Assembly: GCA_023382135.1 (NCBI GenBank)
Contig: JAMCQK010000005.1
Location: 1-22,021 of the forward strand
Direction of reading: 5' to 3'
Source of the DNA: Deinococcus sp.
GTDB lineage: Bacteria; Deinococcota; Deinococci; Deinococcales; Thermaceae
DNA: 22,021 nucleotides
Positions 8,454-14,515 of this stretch are shown piece by piece (position 1 is the stretch's first letter; each line of letters opens with the position of its first letter). The translations under genes and the position numbers were made by a program. The notes beneath the pieces are model-generated. The model did no database searches, had not been told where the DNA came from, and saw only the letters and a program-made list of their open reading frames with translations.

Positions 8454-8563
8454 AGTATCTCCACGGTGTGTTTGACCCTTCGGCCAAACTCACCAGGGCC
8501 AGAGGGAGCAAGGAGCACGGTGCGGCTTTTCAAGCCTTTCTACAAACTTGGACTGGAGGTATT
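8454..8563. mobile_element. Miniature inverted-repeat element (MITE-like), copy 1, 110 bp
   Basis: The element starts AGTATCTCCA and ends TGGAGGTATT, so its ends are imperfect inverted repeats; similarity extends about 22 bp inward to a GTTTG. It is flanked on both sides by TA (8452-8453 and 8564-8565), as expected for an IS630/Tc1-mariner-type target duplication. Apart from one 30-nt block, it aligns without gaps to the 80-bp copy at 12591-12670 (11 mismatches in 80). The extra block folds as GGTG-T-GTTTG / CAAAC-T-CACC around a 10-nt loop. It has no coding capacity, so it must depend on a transposase elsewhere. It lies about 55 bp upstream of the pyrE start. Confidence 0.8.
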
Positions 8564-8565
8564 TA

Positions 8566-8628
8566 ACTAGCGGACACAAGCATGTAGGCGCAGACAGGCT
8601 CTTGGCCTGCTCTCGCTAGAACAGCTAT
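8566..8628. other. Intergenic sequence downstream of the radical SAM gene
   Basis: This short stretch lies between the miniature element and the radical SAM stop codon. It contains only a weak CAGGC/GCCTG hairpin (about 8596-8610) without a T-run. I see no gene or confident terminator. Confidence 0.4.
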
Positions 8629-9708
8629 CTACTCGAACAAGCCGGGCTGCACCAGCCGGCCTGGCAGCCGGAAGTGCTCGGTGGAAAGCTTGAACTTGAA
8701 CCCACCCAGCCCCGCCTGGCGACACGCCGACCGGTGAAGCTTGGCAATCTGTTCGGCCAGAACGCCCTCGCCCCGCATGCGCTGGCCGAAACGCGAGTCG
8801 CTGAGCCTGCCCTGGTGGCATGCGCGGATTTTTGCCAGCACTTTCTTTTTCCTACCGGGAAAATGGCGCTCCAGCCAGTCGGAAAAAATTTCCTTGACCG
8901 CGTAAGGCAAGCGCACAATGGTAAACCCCGCCCATCTGGCACCTGCTTTCGCTGCTTCTTTGACCAGGGCCGGGATCTCCTGGTCGTTGAGGCCGGGAAT
9001 AACGGGCGCGGTCATCACGCCTACCGGAATGCCCGCCTGGGCCAGGGCCTCGATGGCGGCGAGCCGGCGGTCGGGTGCCGAGGTGCGCGGCTCCATGATG
9101 CGCCGGAGTTCCAGGTCTAGAGTGGTGAGTGAGATAGCCACCGAAACGCAGTCAAACCGGGCCAGCTCTTTCAGGATGTCTGTATCGCGGGTGATCAGGT
9201 GGTTCTTGGTGATTATCGAGACCGGGTTGCGAAAGTCCAAGAGCACCTCCAGGCAGCGCCGGGTGAGTTTCAGCTTGCGCTCCACCGGCTGGTAGACATC
9301 GGTCACGCCGCTGAGCGCCAACACCTGCGGCCGCCACTTTTTGGCGGACAGTTCTTGGCGCAAGAGTTCCGGCGCGTCCAGCTTGACCATAATTTTACTT
9401 TCAAAGTCGAGCCCGGCGGAGAAACCCAGGTACTCGTGGTACGGCCTGGCGTAGCAGTAGATGCAGCCGTGCTCGCAGCCGCGGTAAGGGTTGATGCCGG
9501 CATCGAAGCCAATATCCGGAGAGTTGTTGTAGCTGATAAATGAGCGCGACTGGTCTTTGTAATAGAAGGTCTGGGGCTTTACTGCTTGGGGTTCAAAGTA
9601 GTCGTCGAGGGGGTCGGCGGTGATTTCGATCCTCTCGAAACGGTTGCTGGGGTTGAACGCAGAGCCCCGCCCGGTGATGGTGGGCCGGATGTTTTCAATC
9701 GAGGACAT
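8629..9708 (-). CDS. Radical SAM protein, SplB-like / PA0069 family
   Basis: The 359-residue protein has the radical SAM iron-sulfur motif C78-E-H-G-C82-I-Y-C85 within NPYRGCEHGCIYCYARPYHE. This C-X3-C-X2-C cysteine motif and context mark the COG1533 group, which includes spore photoproduct lyase and the PA0069/Rv2578c-type proteins. The conserved GVTDVYQPVE and LTTLDLELRRIMEPR segments also fit. The group is often annotated as DNA repair photolyase, but members of this branch have no proven substrate. No ribosome-binding site precedes the ATG at 9708. Instead TAATAT lies at -13 to -8, so the mRNA is probably leaderless. A 14-nt-arm palindrome covers the promoter and suggests repression by a dimeric regulator. 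As a radical SAM enzyme it is a client of the Suf system nearby. Confidence 0.9.
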   Translation of the reverse strand: MSSIENIRPTITGRGSAFNPSNRFERIEITADPLDDYFEPQAVKPQTFYYKDQSRSFISYNNSPDIGFDAGINPYRGCEHGCIYCYARPYHEYLGFSAGLDFESKIMVKLDAPELLRQELSAKKWRPQVLALSGVTDVYQPVERKLKLTRRCLEVLLDFRNPVSIITKNHLITRDTDILKELARFDCVSVAISLTTLDLELRRIMEPRTSAPDRRLAAIEALAQAGIPVGVMTAPVIPGLNDQEIPALVKEAAKAGARWAGFTIVRLPYAVKEIFSDWLERHFPGRKKKVLAKIRACHQGRLSDSRFGQRMRGEGVLAEQIAKLHRSACRQAGLGGFKFKLSTEHFRLPGRLVQPGLFE

Positions 9709-9714
9709 GGATTA

Positions 9715-9752
9715 GATATTAGCATAATTCACACATATATTATGTTAATATC
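9715..9752. promoter_or_regulatory. AT-rich palindrome over the radical SAM promoter, likely operator
   Basis: GATATTAGCATAAT (9715-9728) and ATTATGTTAATATC (9739-9752) are inverted repeats of 14 nt with one mismatch and a 10-nt spacer. On the minus strand the proximal arm contains TAATAT at -13 to -8 from the radical SAM ATG, the presumed -10. The distal arm falls near the -35 position. The composition is much more AT-rich than its surroundings. No T-run follows GC pairs, so a terminator for pyrF is unlikely. Confidence 0.6.
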
Positions 9753-9760
9753 GGAATAAC

Positions 9761-10543
9761 CTAACTAGTGGTCTGGAGCGATTTTAAATAGATATCCGCC
9801 TCTGCAACCGCCGCGGCTACGTTAGGTTTTCCGCCGGGATAGTATAAAGACCTCGAGGCCGCATTCAACAACCCCAGTCCAGCAACGGGCTTTGCAGCTT
9901 GAGCGCCGATGCCCGGAAGCAGCAAGGGAGAGTGTGGCATTAGCGCGCGAATCTGAGGCACCAAGTCTGGATAGGTGGCTCCCACCACCGCGCCCACCCG
10001 GCTCCACTGGCCCACACGGTACTTCTCGGCTTCGGATGCCAGATGCTCCACTACCCGGTGGTAAAGTTTTTTGCCTTCAGATTCAAAATCCTGAAAAAGA
10101 CCAGAGCCTGGGTTGCTGGTTTTCACCAGAACAAAGACCAGTCCGCCCGATTTTTCGGCTGACCTGAAAAAAGGCTCCAGCGCGTCGCCGCCGAGATAAG
10201 GGTTTACCGTCAGGGCTGATCCGGGGTAGGCCTCGAGGTAGCCCTTGGCATAGGCCTCCGCTGTTGAGCCAACGTCTCCCCTCTTGGCGTCGATAATTAC
10301 CGGCAGCGAGAGCACCCTGGCGCCGGCAAAAAGCTGGTGCATCAATGCGAAGCCAGCCGGGCCCATGGCCTCGAAAAAAGCCGTCTGGAACTTGACCGCC
10401 GCCAGCTTACCCGCAAGAGCTTCCATCAGCTCGAGGCTGTACCCGTATATCTTCTTCAGCGCACCGGGGCCATGCAGTTCAGGCCGTGGATCAATGCCCA
10501 ACACCAGCGGAGGCCCCCTTAGGGCTTCAAGAAACTCAGCCAC
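9761..10543 (-). CDS. pyrF: Orotidine 5'-phosphate decarboxylase
   Basis: PyrF decarboxylates OMP to UMP, finishing de novo pyrimidine synthesis. The 260-residue length and the order of motifs place it in the type 2 OMP decarboxylase family. The active-site signature is DAKRGDVGSTAEAYA, with D85, K87 and D90; VKFQTAFFE (50-58) and NPYLGGDALEPF are further family blocks. The start is GTG at 10543. There is no ribosome-binding site, but TACGCT lies at -13 to -8 (10551-10556), so a leaderless mRNA is likely. It is divergent from the S8 protease, and lies 52 nt upstream of the radical SAM gene. Confidence 0.94.
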   Translation of the reverse strand: MAEFLEALRGPPLVLGIDPRPELHGPGALKKIYGYSLELMEALAGKLAAVKFQTAFFEAMGPAGFALMHQLFAGARVLSLPVIIDAKRGDVGSTAEAYAKGYLEAYPGSALTVNPYLGGDALEPFFRSAEKSGGLVFVLVKTSNPGSGLFQDFESEGKKLYHRVVEHLASEAEKYRVGQWSRVGAVVGATYPDLVPQIRALMPHSPLLLPGIGAQAAKPVAGLGLLNAASRSLYYPGGKPNVAAAVAEADIYLKSLQTTS

Positions 10544-10550
10544 GGCTTAT

Positions 10551-10556
10551 AGCGTA
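10551..10556 (-). promoter_or_regulatory. Putative leaderless -10 element of pyrF
   Basis: TACGCT on the minus strand sits 8-13 nt before the GTG start of pyrF, matching TANNNT. No convincing -35 hexamer was found. Confidence 0.4.
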
Positions 10557-10630
10557 CCCTCTCACCACCAAAGGGACAGGAATTGTATACTTCATGTGAA
10601 CTACCAAGTGTAACCTCGTCAGGAGGACCT

Positions 10631-11839
10631 ATGCAAAAAAGTTGGCTCGCAGCCTTACTGGTTTTGGTTCTAGCCGCTTGTTCTAACGTCAGTATCGCGC
10701 CGACCTCGGCGAGCACTCAGCAGGCTACGGTTGAGGGCACCTACATTGCGGTGCTCGCCGACGGAGCCTCGTTTGGACCCCAGGTGGCAGCCCTCGAGGC
10801 CCGCCACGGCGTAAGCGTACAGGCTTCCGACCGCTTGCAAGCGGTGAACGCGGTGATTCTGCGTGGTCTCGCGCGCGCCAAGGCAGACCAGATTTCCAAG
10901 GATCCGGCGGTGGTGGCGTTCTCCGCCGATGCCGAGGTACATGCAACGGCTCAGACCACCCCCTGGGGCATTAGCCGCGTGGGCGCCGACACCACCACTG
11001 CCAAAGGCGCTGGAGTAGCAGTCTACGTGGTGGACACTGGCATCAAAGTGGGCCACGAGGACCTGGGCAACCTCAAGGGCGGCTATGCGGTGGTAACCTG
11101 CAAAGGCAAGTGCGCCGCCGCTTACGACGACGACAACGGCCACGGCAGCCACGTAGCGGGTACCGTCGCCGCCACCAACAACACCGTGGGTGTAGTTGGC
11201 ATGGCCCCACAAGCCGATCTCTGGGCGGTCAAAGTACTTTCCCGCTCCGGCTCGGGTACCATCTCCGGCATCGTCCAGGGCATCAACTGGGTCATCAGCC
11301 ACAACAACGGCGGCAAGCCCAAGGTAATCAACATGAGCCTTGGCGGTACCGGCTCAGACGACCAGGACGGCCTGTACTGCCCCGCCACCCGCTCCAGCAA
11401 CGGCTTCCACAACGTTATCCAGAAGGCGGTGTGCGATAACAATATCACCGTGGTGGTTGCCGCAGGCAACGACGGCCAAGACGCCGCGCTGCACACCCCC
11501 GCCGCCTACGACGAGGTAATCACCGTCTCTGCCACCAAGCAGGGCGACGACTGGCCTAGCTGGTCCAACTGGGGCCACGATGTGGACATCGCGGCTCCGG
11601 GTGTGAGCATCCTCTCCACCTGGAACACAAGCACCACCGCCTACAACACCATCAGCGGCACTTCCATGGCCAGCCCGCACGTGGCGGGCGCCGCCGCGGT
11701 GGTGCTCTCGGCCAACCCTGGCTACACACCCGCCCAGGTGAAAACTGCGCTGCTCAATAACGCGGAAAGCACCTCAGGCTGGACCAACACTTCCGGCAAT
11801 CCGCACCCCGAGCCGTTCCTGAACGTGCGGGGCTTCTAG
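10631..11839 (+). CDS. Subtilisin-like S8 serine protease, predicted lipoprotein
   Basis: The 402-residue precursor is an aqualysin/proteinase K-type subtilase. The ATG at 10631 is preceded by a perfect AGGAGG (10621-10626). Residues 1-16 form a lipoprotein signal with lipobox LAAC and lipidated C17, so the enzyme is probably membrane-anchored outside the cell. An inhibitor I9-type propeptide (about 36-104) precedes the catalytic domain. The triad is complete: D135 in VVDTGI, H171 in NGHGSHVAGT and S345 in SGTSMASPH, with the oxyanion N280 in AAGND. Cysteines 157, 161, 250 and 268 could form disulfides. It ends soon after the catalytic domain, so it lacks a long C-terminal extension. A strong terminator follows 9 nt after the stop. 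Confidence 0.95.
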   Translation: MQKSWLAALLVLVLAACSNVSIAPTSASTQQATVEGTYIAVLADGASFGPQVAALEARHGVSVQASDRLQAVNAVILRGLARAKADQISKDPAVVAFSADAEVHATAQTTPWGISRVGADTTTAKGAGVAVYVVDTGIKVGHEDLGNLKGGYAVVTCKGKCAAAYDDDNGHGSHVAGTVAATNNTVGVVGMAPQADLWAVKVLSRSGSGTISGIVQGINWVISHNNGGKPKVINMSLGGTGSDDQDGLYCPATRSSNGFHNVIQKAVCDNNITVVVAAGNDGQDAALHTPAAYDEVITVSATKQGDDWPSWSNWGHDVDIAAPGVSILSTWNTSTTAYNTISGTSMASPHVAGAAAVVLSANPGYTPAQVKTALLNNAESTSGWTNTSGNPHPEPFLNVRGF

Positions 11840-11848
11840 TTTTTAGCC

Positions 11849-11884
11849 CTAGAACGGCGCGGATGTCCGCGCCGTTCTAGTTTT
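11849..11884 (+). terminator. Rho-independent terminator of the S8 protease gene
   Basis: A perfect 15-bp stem (11849-11863 with 11866-11880, arms CTAGAACGGCGCGGA and its complement) closes on a tiny loop and is followed by TTTT at 11881-11884. It begins 9 nt after the protease stop codon. The start codon side has few A residues, so it acts mainly in the plus direction. Confidence 0.9.
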
Positions 11885-12027
11885 CGGTTTCTCGATACCA
11901 TGGCGCTGCTAACACCAGTGAAAGAGCCTTGATATGCCTCTACCCGATACAGCGGAACAATCTTCAGAGTGTCCGGTGGTTCCATCTGTAATTTGTCTTT
12001 TCCGGCATAACTGACGAGAATTGCCTT
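11885..12027. other. Intergenic stretch, possible minus-strand gene remnant
   Basis: The minus strand reads without stops through this interval. It contains a protein-like stretch (KDKLQMEPPDTLKIVPLYR followed by VEAYQGSFTGVSSAMVSRN) that looks more like coding sequence than chance. There is no start or ribosome-binding site, it runs into the terminator on one side and overlaps the broken gene at 12028 on the other. I do not recognise the family. It may be the tail of a deleted gene. Confidence 0.25.
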
Positions 12028-12858
12028 GTGATTGCATTTCTGTTTGTGGACGGCCTGGGCCTGAATGACGCCACCAACAGCCCACTTCACACTCTTGACC
12101 TTTCAACGTCTAAGAATCTTACCCGCGACTGGAGCTTTAATGTATTTTCTGATGCAGGCTTGGCCTACCGGGTACCGGACGCCACGCTTGGTGTGGACGG
12201 GTTGCCGCAGTCAGGCACCGGCCAGGCTAGCGCCTGCTCACCGGCCAGAACGCGGGGGGCTGCTGGGTTACCCGCAAGAGCCGCACCCCGGCAAAAAACT
12301 TCAGGCCCTGCTGAAAAAAGAAAGTTTGCAGGTGAAGGTGACAGGGGAGGGCCTGGAGGCCCTCCACGCTAACGGCTACCGAACTGAGTATCTGGAACGA
12401 GCGCATGGGAGCCGCAGGAACCTGCTCTCCGCTTTCGCCTTTGCCTCCAAGAGTGCTGGGTTAGAACTCTTTCCACTCGACCACCCCAAGGCCATTGCCC
12501 CGCCTTCTGGCCAGACCCCCGGGCCGCCGGTAAAAATTCGCCCAGTTTGCTTCTCTACACCAACTAACCATTCTTGAGGCGTGGGCTTTAAGTATCTCCC
12601 CATGGCCAGAGGGAGTAAGGAACACAGCGCGGCTCTTCAAGCCTTTCGGCAAACTTAGACTGGAGATACTTAGACCTGGCGGCACACCGGCAACCGGAAA
12701 ACCTTCCTTAGCGCTTTCTGGAGCTTGACTGGTTTGTTCGCGGATTTTCGCAGCATGAAAGTAGCATAACGTTTGTGATCACTTCGGACCACGGGAATGC
12801 GGAGGAGCCTTGTCACACCAAGCACACTCAGAATTCCGTTCCTTTCCTAGCAGTGTAG
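12028..12858 (+). pseudogene. Broken alkaline-phosphatase/phosphoglyceromutase-superfamily metalloenzyme gene, interrupted by a miniature element
   Basis: Pieces of one protein lie in order but in different frames. They start with a GTG at 12028 giving IAFLFVDGLGLND (metal-binding Asp near the N-terminus) and continue to DATLGVDGLPQSGTGQ (the family's nucleophile region) in frame 1. The reading moves to frame 2 near 12230-12260 (LLGYPQEPHPGKKLQ through LLSAFAFASKSAG), then to frame 3 (ASLHQLTILEAWAL) just before the element at 12591. After the element it resumes as DLAAHRQPENLP, a TAG at 12709, then VITSDHGNAEEPCHTKHTQN and a stop at 12856-12858. The SDHGN and H..HT motifs are the C-terminal metal ligands of this superfamily. 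Without the 80-bp element and one TA the locus would encode about 250 residues. It has at least two frameshifts, one nonsense codon and one insertion, so it is not functional. The original substrate is unknown. Confidence 0.8.
12591..12670. mobile_element. Miniature inverted-repeat element (MITE-like), copy 2, 80 bp
   Basis: The element begins AGTATCTCC and ends GGAGATACT, an exact 9-bp inverted repeat, and is flanked by TA at 12589-12590 and 12671-12672. Removing it with one TA joins GCTTTAGACCTGGCG and reads AWAL-DLAAHRQ in one frame, rebuilding the interrupted metalloenzyme. It matches copy 1 (8454-8563) at 69 of 80 positions but lacks that copy's 30-nt hairpin block next to the left end. 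It is non-coding. Confidence 0.85.
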
Positions 12859-12936
12859 CCAAAGGTAATCAAGCGTGCCGGCGATCCTAGCAAATGGATG
12901 TGGAGCGTGCTCTCGCGGTGACGCGTCTCTGGTGGG
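12859..12936. other. Intergenic, nothing recognised
   Basis: This short gap lies between the broken metalloenzyme gene and the stop of the membrane protein gene on the other strand. I see no hairpin with a T-run and no ORF of interest. Confidence 0.4.
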
Positions 12937-13362
12937 TCAGCCAGAACGAAAATATTGCCTGCGGTTTTCGGGGTAGAAAAGCCATAATAGACCCAGCAGC
13001 GGTTGAAAGAGCGGGAAAAAGCCGTAATCCACGCCGAAGCCGTGCCAGGCTGTGCGCCCTATCAGTTCTGGACGAACCAGGCTTAGGCTTCCCACCACAA
13101 GCACACCCGCGCTCTCGAATACCAAAAGCGAGACCGCCAACCACCAGGCCCAGGGCTTTCGCTTGACAAACCCCACAGTCGCCAGCAGGTAGCAGCTCGC
13201 CGCTACCGCGGTCAACGTTGGAGGCAGGTAGTCGGTTACACCTGGCTTGCAGCAGAGCTGGTAGCTGGCGCGCACCCCGGTGGCAAGTGCCAAAAAGGGG
13301 TATGAGACCGCCAGTATCTGTCCGATTGATCTTTGCACCTGGGGCGAAAAAAATCGCTTCAC
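12937..13362 (-). CDS. Small four-helix integral membrane protein, function unknown
   Basis: The 141-residue product has about four hydrophobic segments: ILAVSYPFLALATG, LTAVAASCYLLATVGFV, WAWWLAVSLLVFESAGVLVVG and FFPLFQPLLGLLWLFYP. The segment IGRTAWHGFGVDYGFFPL resembles a conserved block in unnamed actinobacterial and Deinococcota membrane proteins. I place the start at the GTG 13362, which gives MKRFFSPQVQRS. TAAACT lies 8-13 nt before it, fitting a leaderless mRNA. The frame is also open upstream to a TTG at 13434 and ATGs at 13428 and 13425, so the start is uncertain. It is divergent from fbpA, and a role linked to iron is only a guess. Confidence 0.7.
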   Translation of the reverse strand: MKRFFSPQVQRSIGQILAVSYPFLALATGVRASYQLCCKPGVTDYLPPTLTAVAASCYLLATVGFVKRKPWAWWLAVSLLVFESAGVLVVGSLSLVRPELIGRTAWHGFGVDYGFFPLFQPLLGLLWLFYPENRRQYFRSG

Positions 13363-13369
13363 GCCCGTG

Positions 13370-13375
13370 AGTTTA
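13370..13375 (-). promoter_or_regulatory. Putative leaderless -10 element of the membrane protein gene
   Basis: TAAACT on the minus strand lies 8-13 nt before the GTG at 13362. It supports that start over upstream ones, but no -35 was recognised. Confidence 0.35.
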
Positions 13376-13442
13376 CACTTTGGAAGGCATGCTGTTTGCG
13401 AGATTCCGACGTTCTTATTGACCATCATTCTCAATATATATA

Positions 13443-13456
13443 ATTCCGACCGGAAT
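13443..13456. promoter_or_regulatory. Palindrome next to the fbpA promoter, possible operator
   Basis: ATTCCG-AC-CGGAAT is a perfect inverted repeat ending 2 nt before the -35 of the fbp promoter. A half-site copy, ATTCCGAC, occurs at 13403-13410. It does not match the classical Fur or DtxR boxes. Confidence 0.5.
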
Positions 13457-13458
13457 AC

Positions 13459-13487
13459 TTGACTTTACCTTGGCGTTCCCATAGACT
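13459..13487 (+). promoter_or_regulatory. Promoter of the fbpABC operon
   Basis: TTGACT (13459-13464) and TAGACT (13482-13487) are separated by 17 nt, close to the sigma-A consensus. The predicted start near 13494 leaves a leader of about 38 nt before the fbpA ATG. Confidence 0.65.
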
Positions 13488-13494
13488 TCGCTCC

Positions 13495-13519
13495 AAAAGG
13501 GGGAATTTTCCCTTTTTTT
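13495..13519 (+). terminator. Hairpin with U-tract in the fbpA leader, possible attenuator
   Basis: AAAAGGG (13495-13501) can pair with CCCTTTT (13510-13516) around an 8-nt loop, and the T-run goes on to 13519. It begins at the predicted transcription start and ends directly at the GGAGG ribosome-binding site (13520-13524). It could be a weak terminator or a 5' mRNA-stability hairpin. Confidence 0.4.
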
Positions 13520-13531
13520 GGAGGAACCGGT

Positions 13532-14515
13532 ATGAAGCGTGTCTGGCTTGGGATCATGTTAGTTCTTTTTGGCTTGGGGCTTGCTTACGCACAATCCAGT
13601 TTGACCATCTATTCGGGCAGGAGTCAGGCCCTGGTAGAACCGTTGGTGAAAGCGTTTCAAAACGAAAGCGGCATCAAGGTACAGGTACGCTACGGGCGCG
13701 ACGCGGAGCTTCTGGCCGCGCTTCAAGAAGAGGGCAAAAGGAGCCCCGCCGATCTTTTCTGGGGCAATACTTCCGGCGCGCTGGGCCAGGCAGCCGAGTA
13801 TGGGCTGCTGCTCAAGCTGGGCAGCAGCCTTTTGAGTAAGCCTGTAGGTTTTGTTCCCGCGAGCGGTACCTGGACGCCACTGTCGGTTCGTTTCCGGGTT
13901 CTGGCGTACCGGCTGGACAAGGTAAAGACCGCCGACCTTCCGGACTCGGTTCTTGACCTTCCCAAGCTAAGCCAGTTCAAGGGACGAATCGGTTGGACTC
14001 CAAGCTATTCAAGCTTCCAGGACTTTATCTCCGCTATGCGGCTCATGTATGGGGAGGCCAAAACCAAAGAATGGCTCCTGGCCATGAAGGCGCTGGAACC
14101 CAAAGCTTACACCTCGAACCCGTCAATGATCGAGGCTATCCGTGCGGGCGAGATCGACGTGGCGCTGACCAACCATTACTACGTGCTCCGGTTTGTGAAG
14201 GTGGGCTACCCGGTGGGCAGCCACTACTTTGCCAGCGGTGACGTGGGAAGCCTGGCGCTGGTAACGGGCGCGGGAATTCTGAAGACCAGCAAGCACATAA
14301 CCGAGGCTACCCGTTTCTTGCTGTGGCTGCTCTCACCCAAGGCGCAACAGTTTTTCCCCGGTGAGGTCTTCGAGTACCCGGTCATCAAAGGTGCCGTTCT
14401 GCCGCCCACCCTAAAGCCCCTGGAGGAGGCACTGGCCAGGAGTCCCAAGTTAGACTTTGAAAAGCTCGACCTAGAGGGTACTCTGAAGCTCCTGCGTGAG
14501 GTAGGGTTACTGTAG
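13532..14515 (+). CDS. fbpA: FbpA, ferric iron ABC transporter substrate-binding protein
   Basis: This exported protein binds Fe3+ and delivers it to the FbpBC transporter. The 327-residue precursor has a signal peptide with likely cleavage after AYA (residue 20). SLTIYSGR (23-30) opens the mature domain, a standard beginning for class II iron-binding proteins. The tyrosine pair Y216-Y217 in NHYYVLR matches the iron-coordinating tyrosines of the family. The ATG at 13532 follows a strong GGAGGAACC. The next gene starts right at its stop codon. Expression is probably tied to iron through the palindrome and leader hairpin upstream. Confidence 0.95.
   Translation: MKRVWLGIMLVLFGLGLAYAQSSLTIYSGRSQALVEPLVKAFQNESGIKVQVRYGRDAELLAALQEEGKRSPADLFWGNTSGALGQAAEYGLLLKLGSSLLSKPVGFVPASGTWTPLSVRFRVLAYRLDKVKTADLPDSVLDLPKLSQFKGRIGWTPSYSSFQDFISAMRLMYGEAKTKEWLLAMKALEPKAYTSNPSMIEAIRAGEIDVALTNHYYVLRFVKVGYPVGSHYFASGDVGSLALVTGAGILKTSKHITEATRFLLWLLSPKAQQFFPGEVFEYPVIKGAVLPPTLKPLEEALARSPKLDFEKLDLEGTLKLLREVGLL

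Noticed and set aside
10563..10591. Promoter of the S8 protease from TATACT at 10586-10591
   Set aside because: The -10 is good but no -35 lies at 16-18 nt, so I did not list it as a feature; it remains possible.
12065..12577. Independent 170-residue gene
   Set aside because: Its translation is the middle piece of the broken metalloenzyme in a shifted frame, with a non-homologous start and end.
13441..13487. Fur or DtxR box upstream of fbpA
   Set aside because: Neither the 19-bp Fur consensus nor the TTAGGTTAGCCTAACC-type DtxR site is present; only the unrelated ATTCCGACCGGAAT palindrome is.
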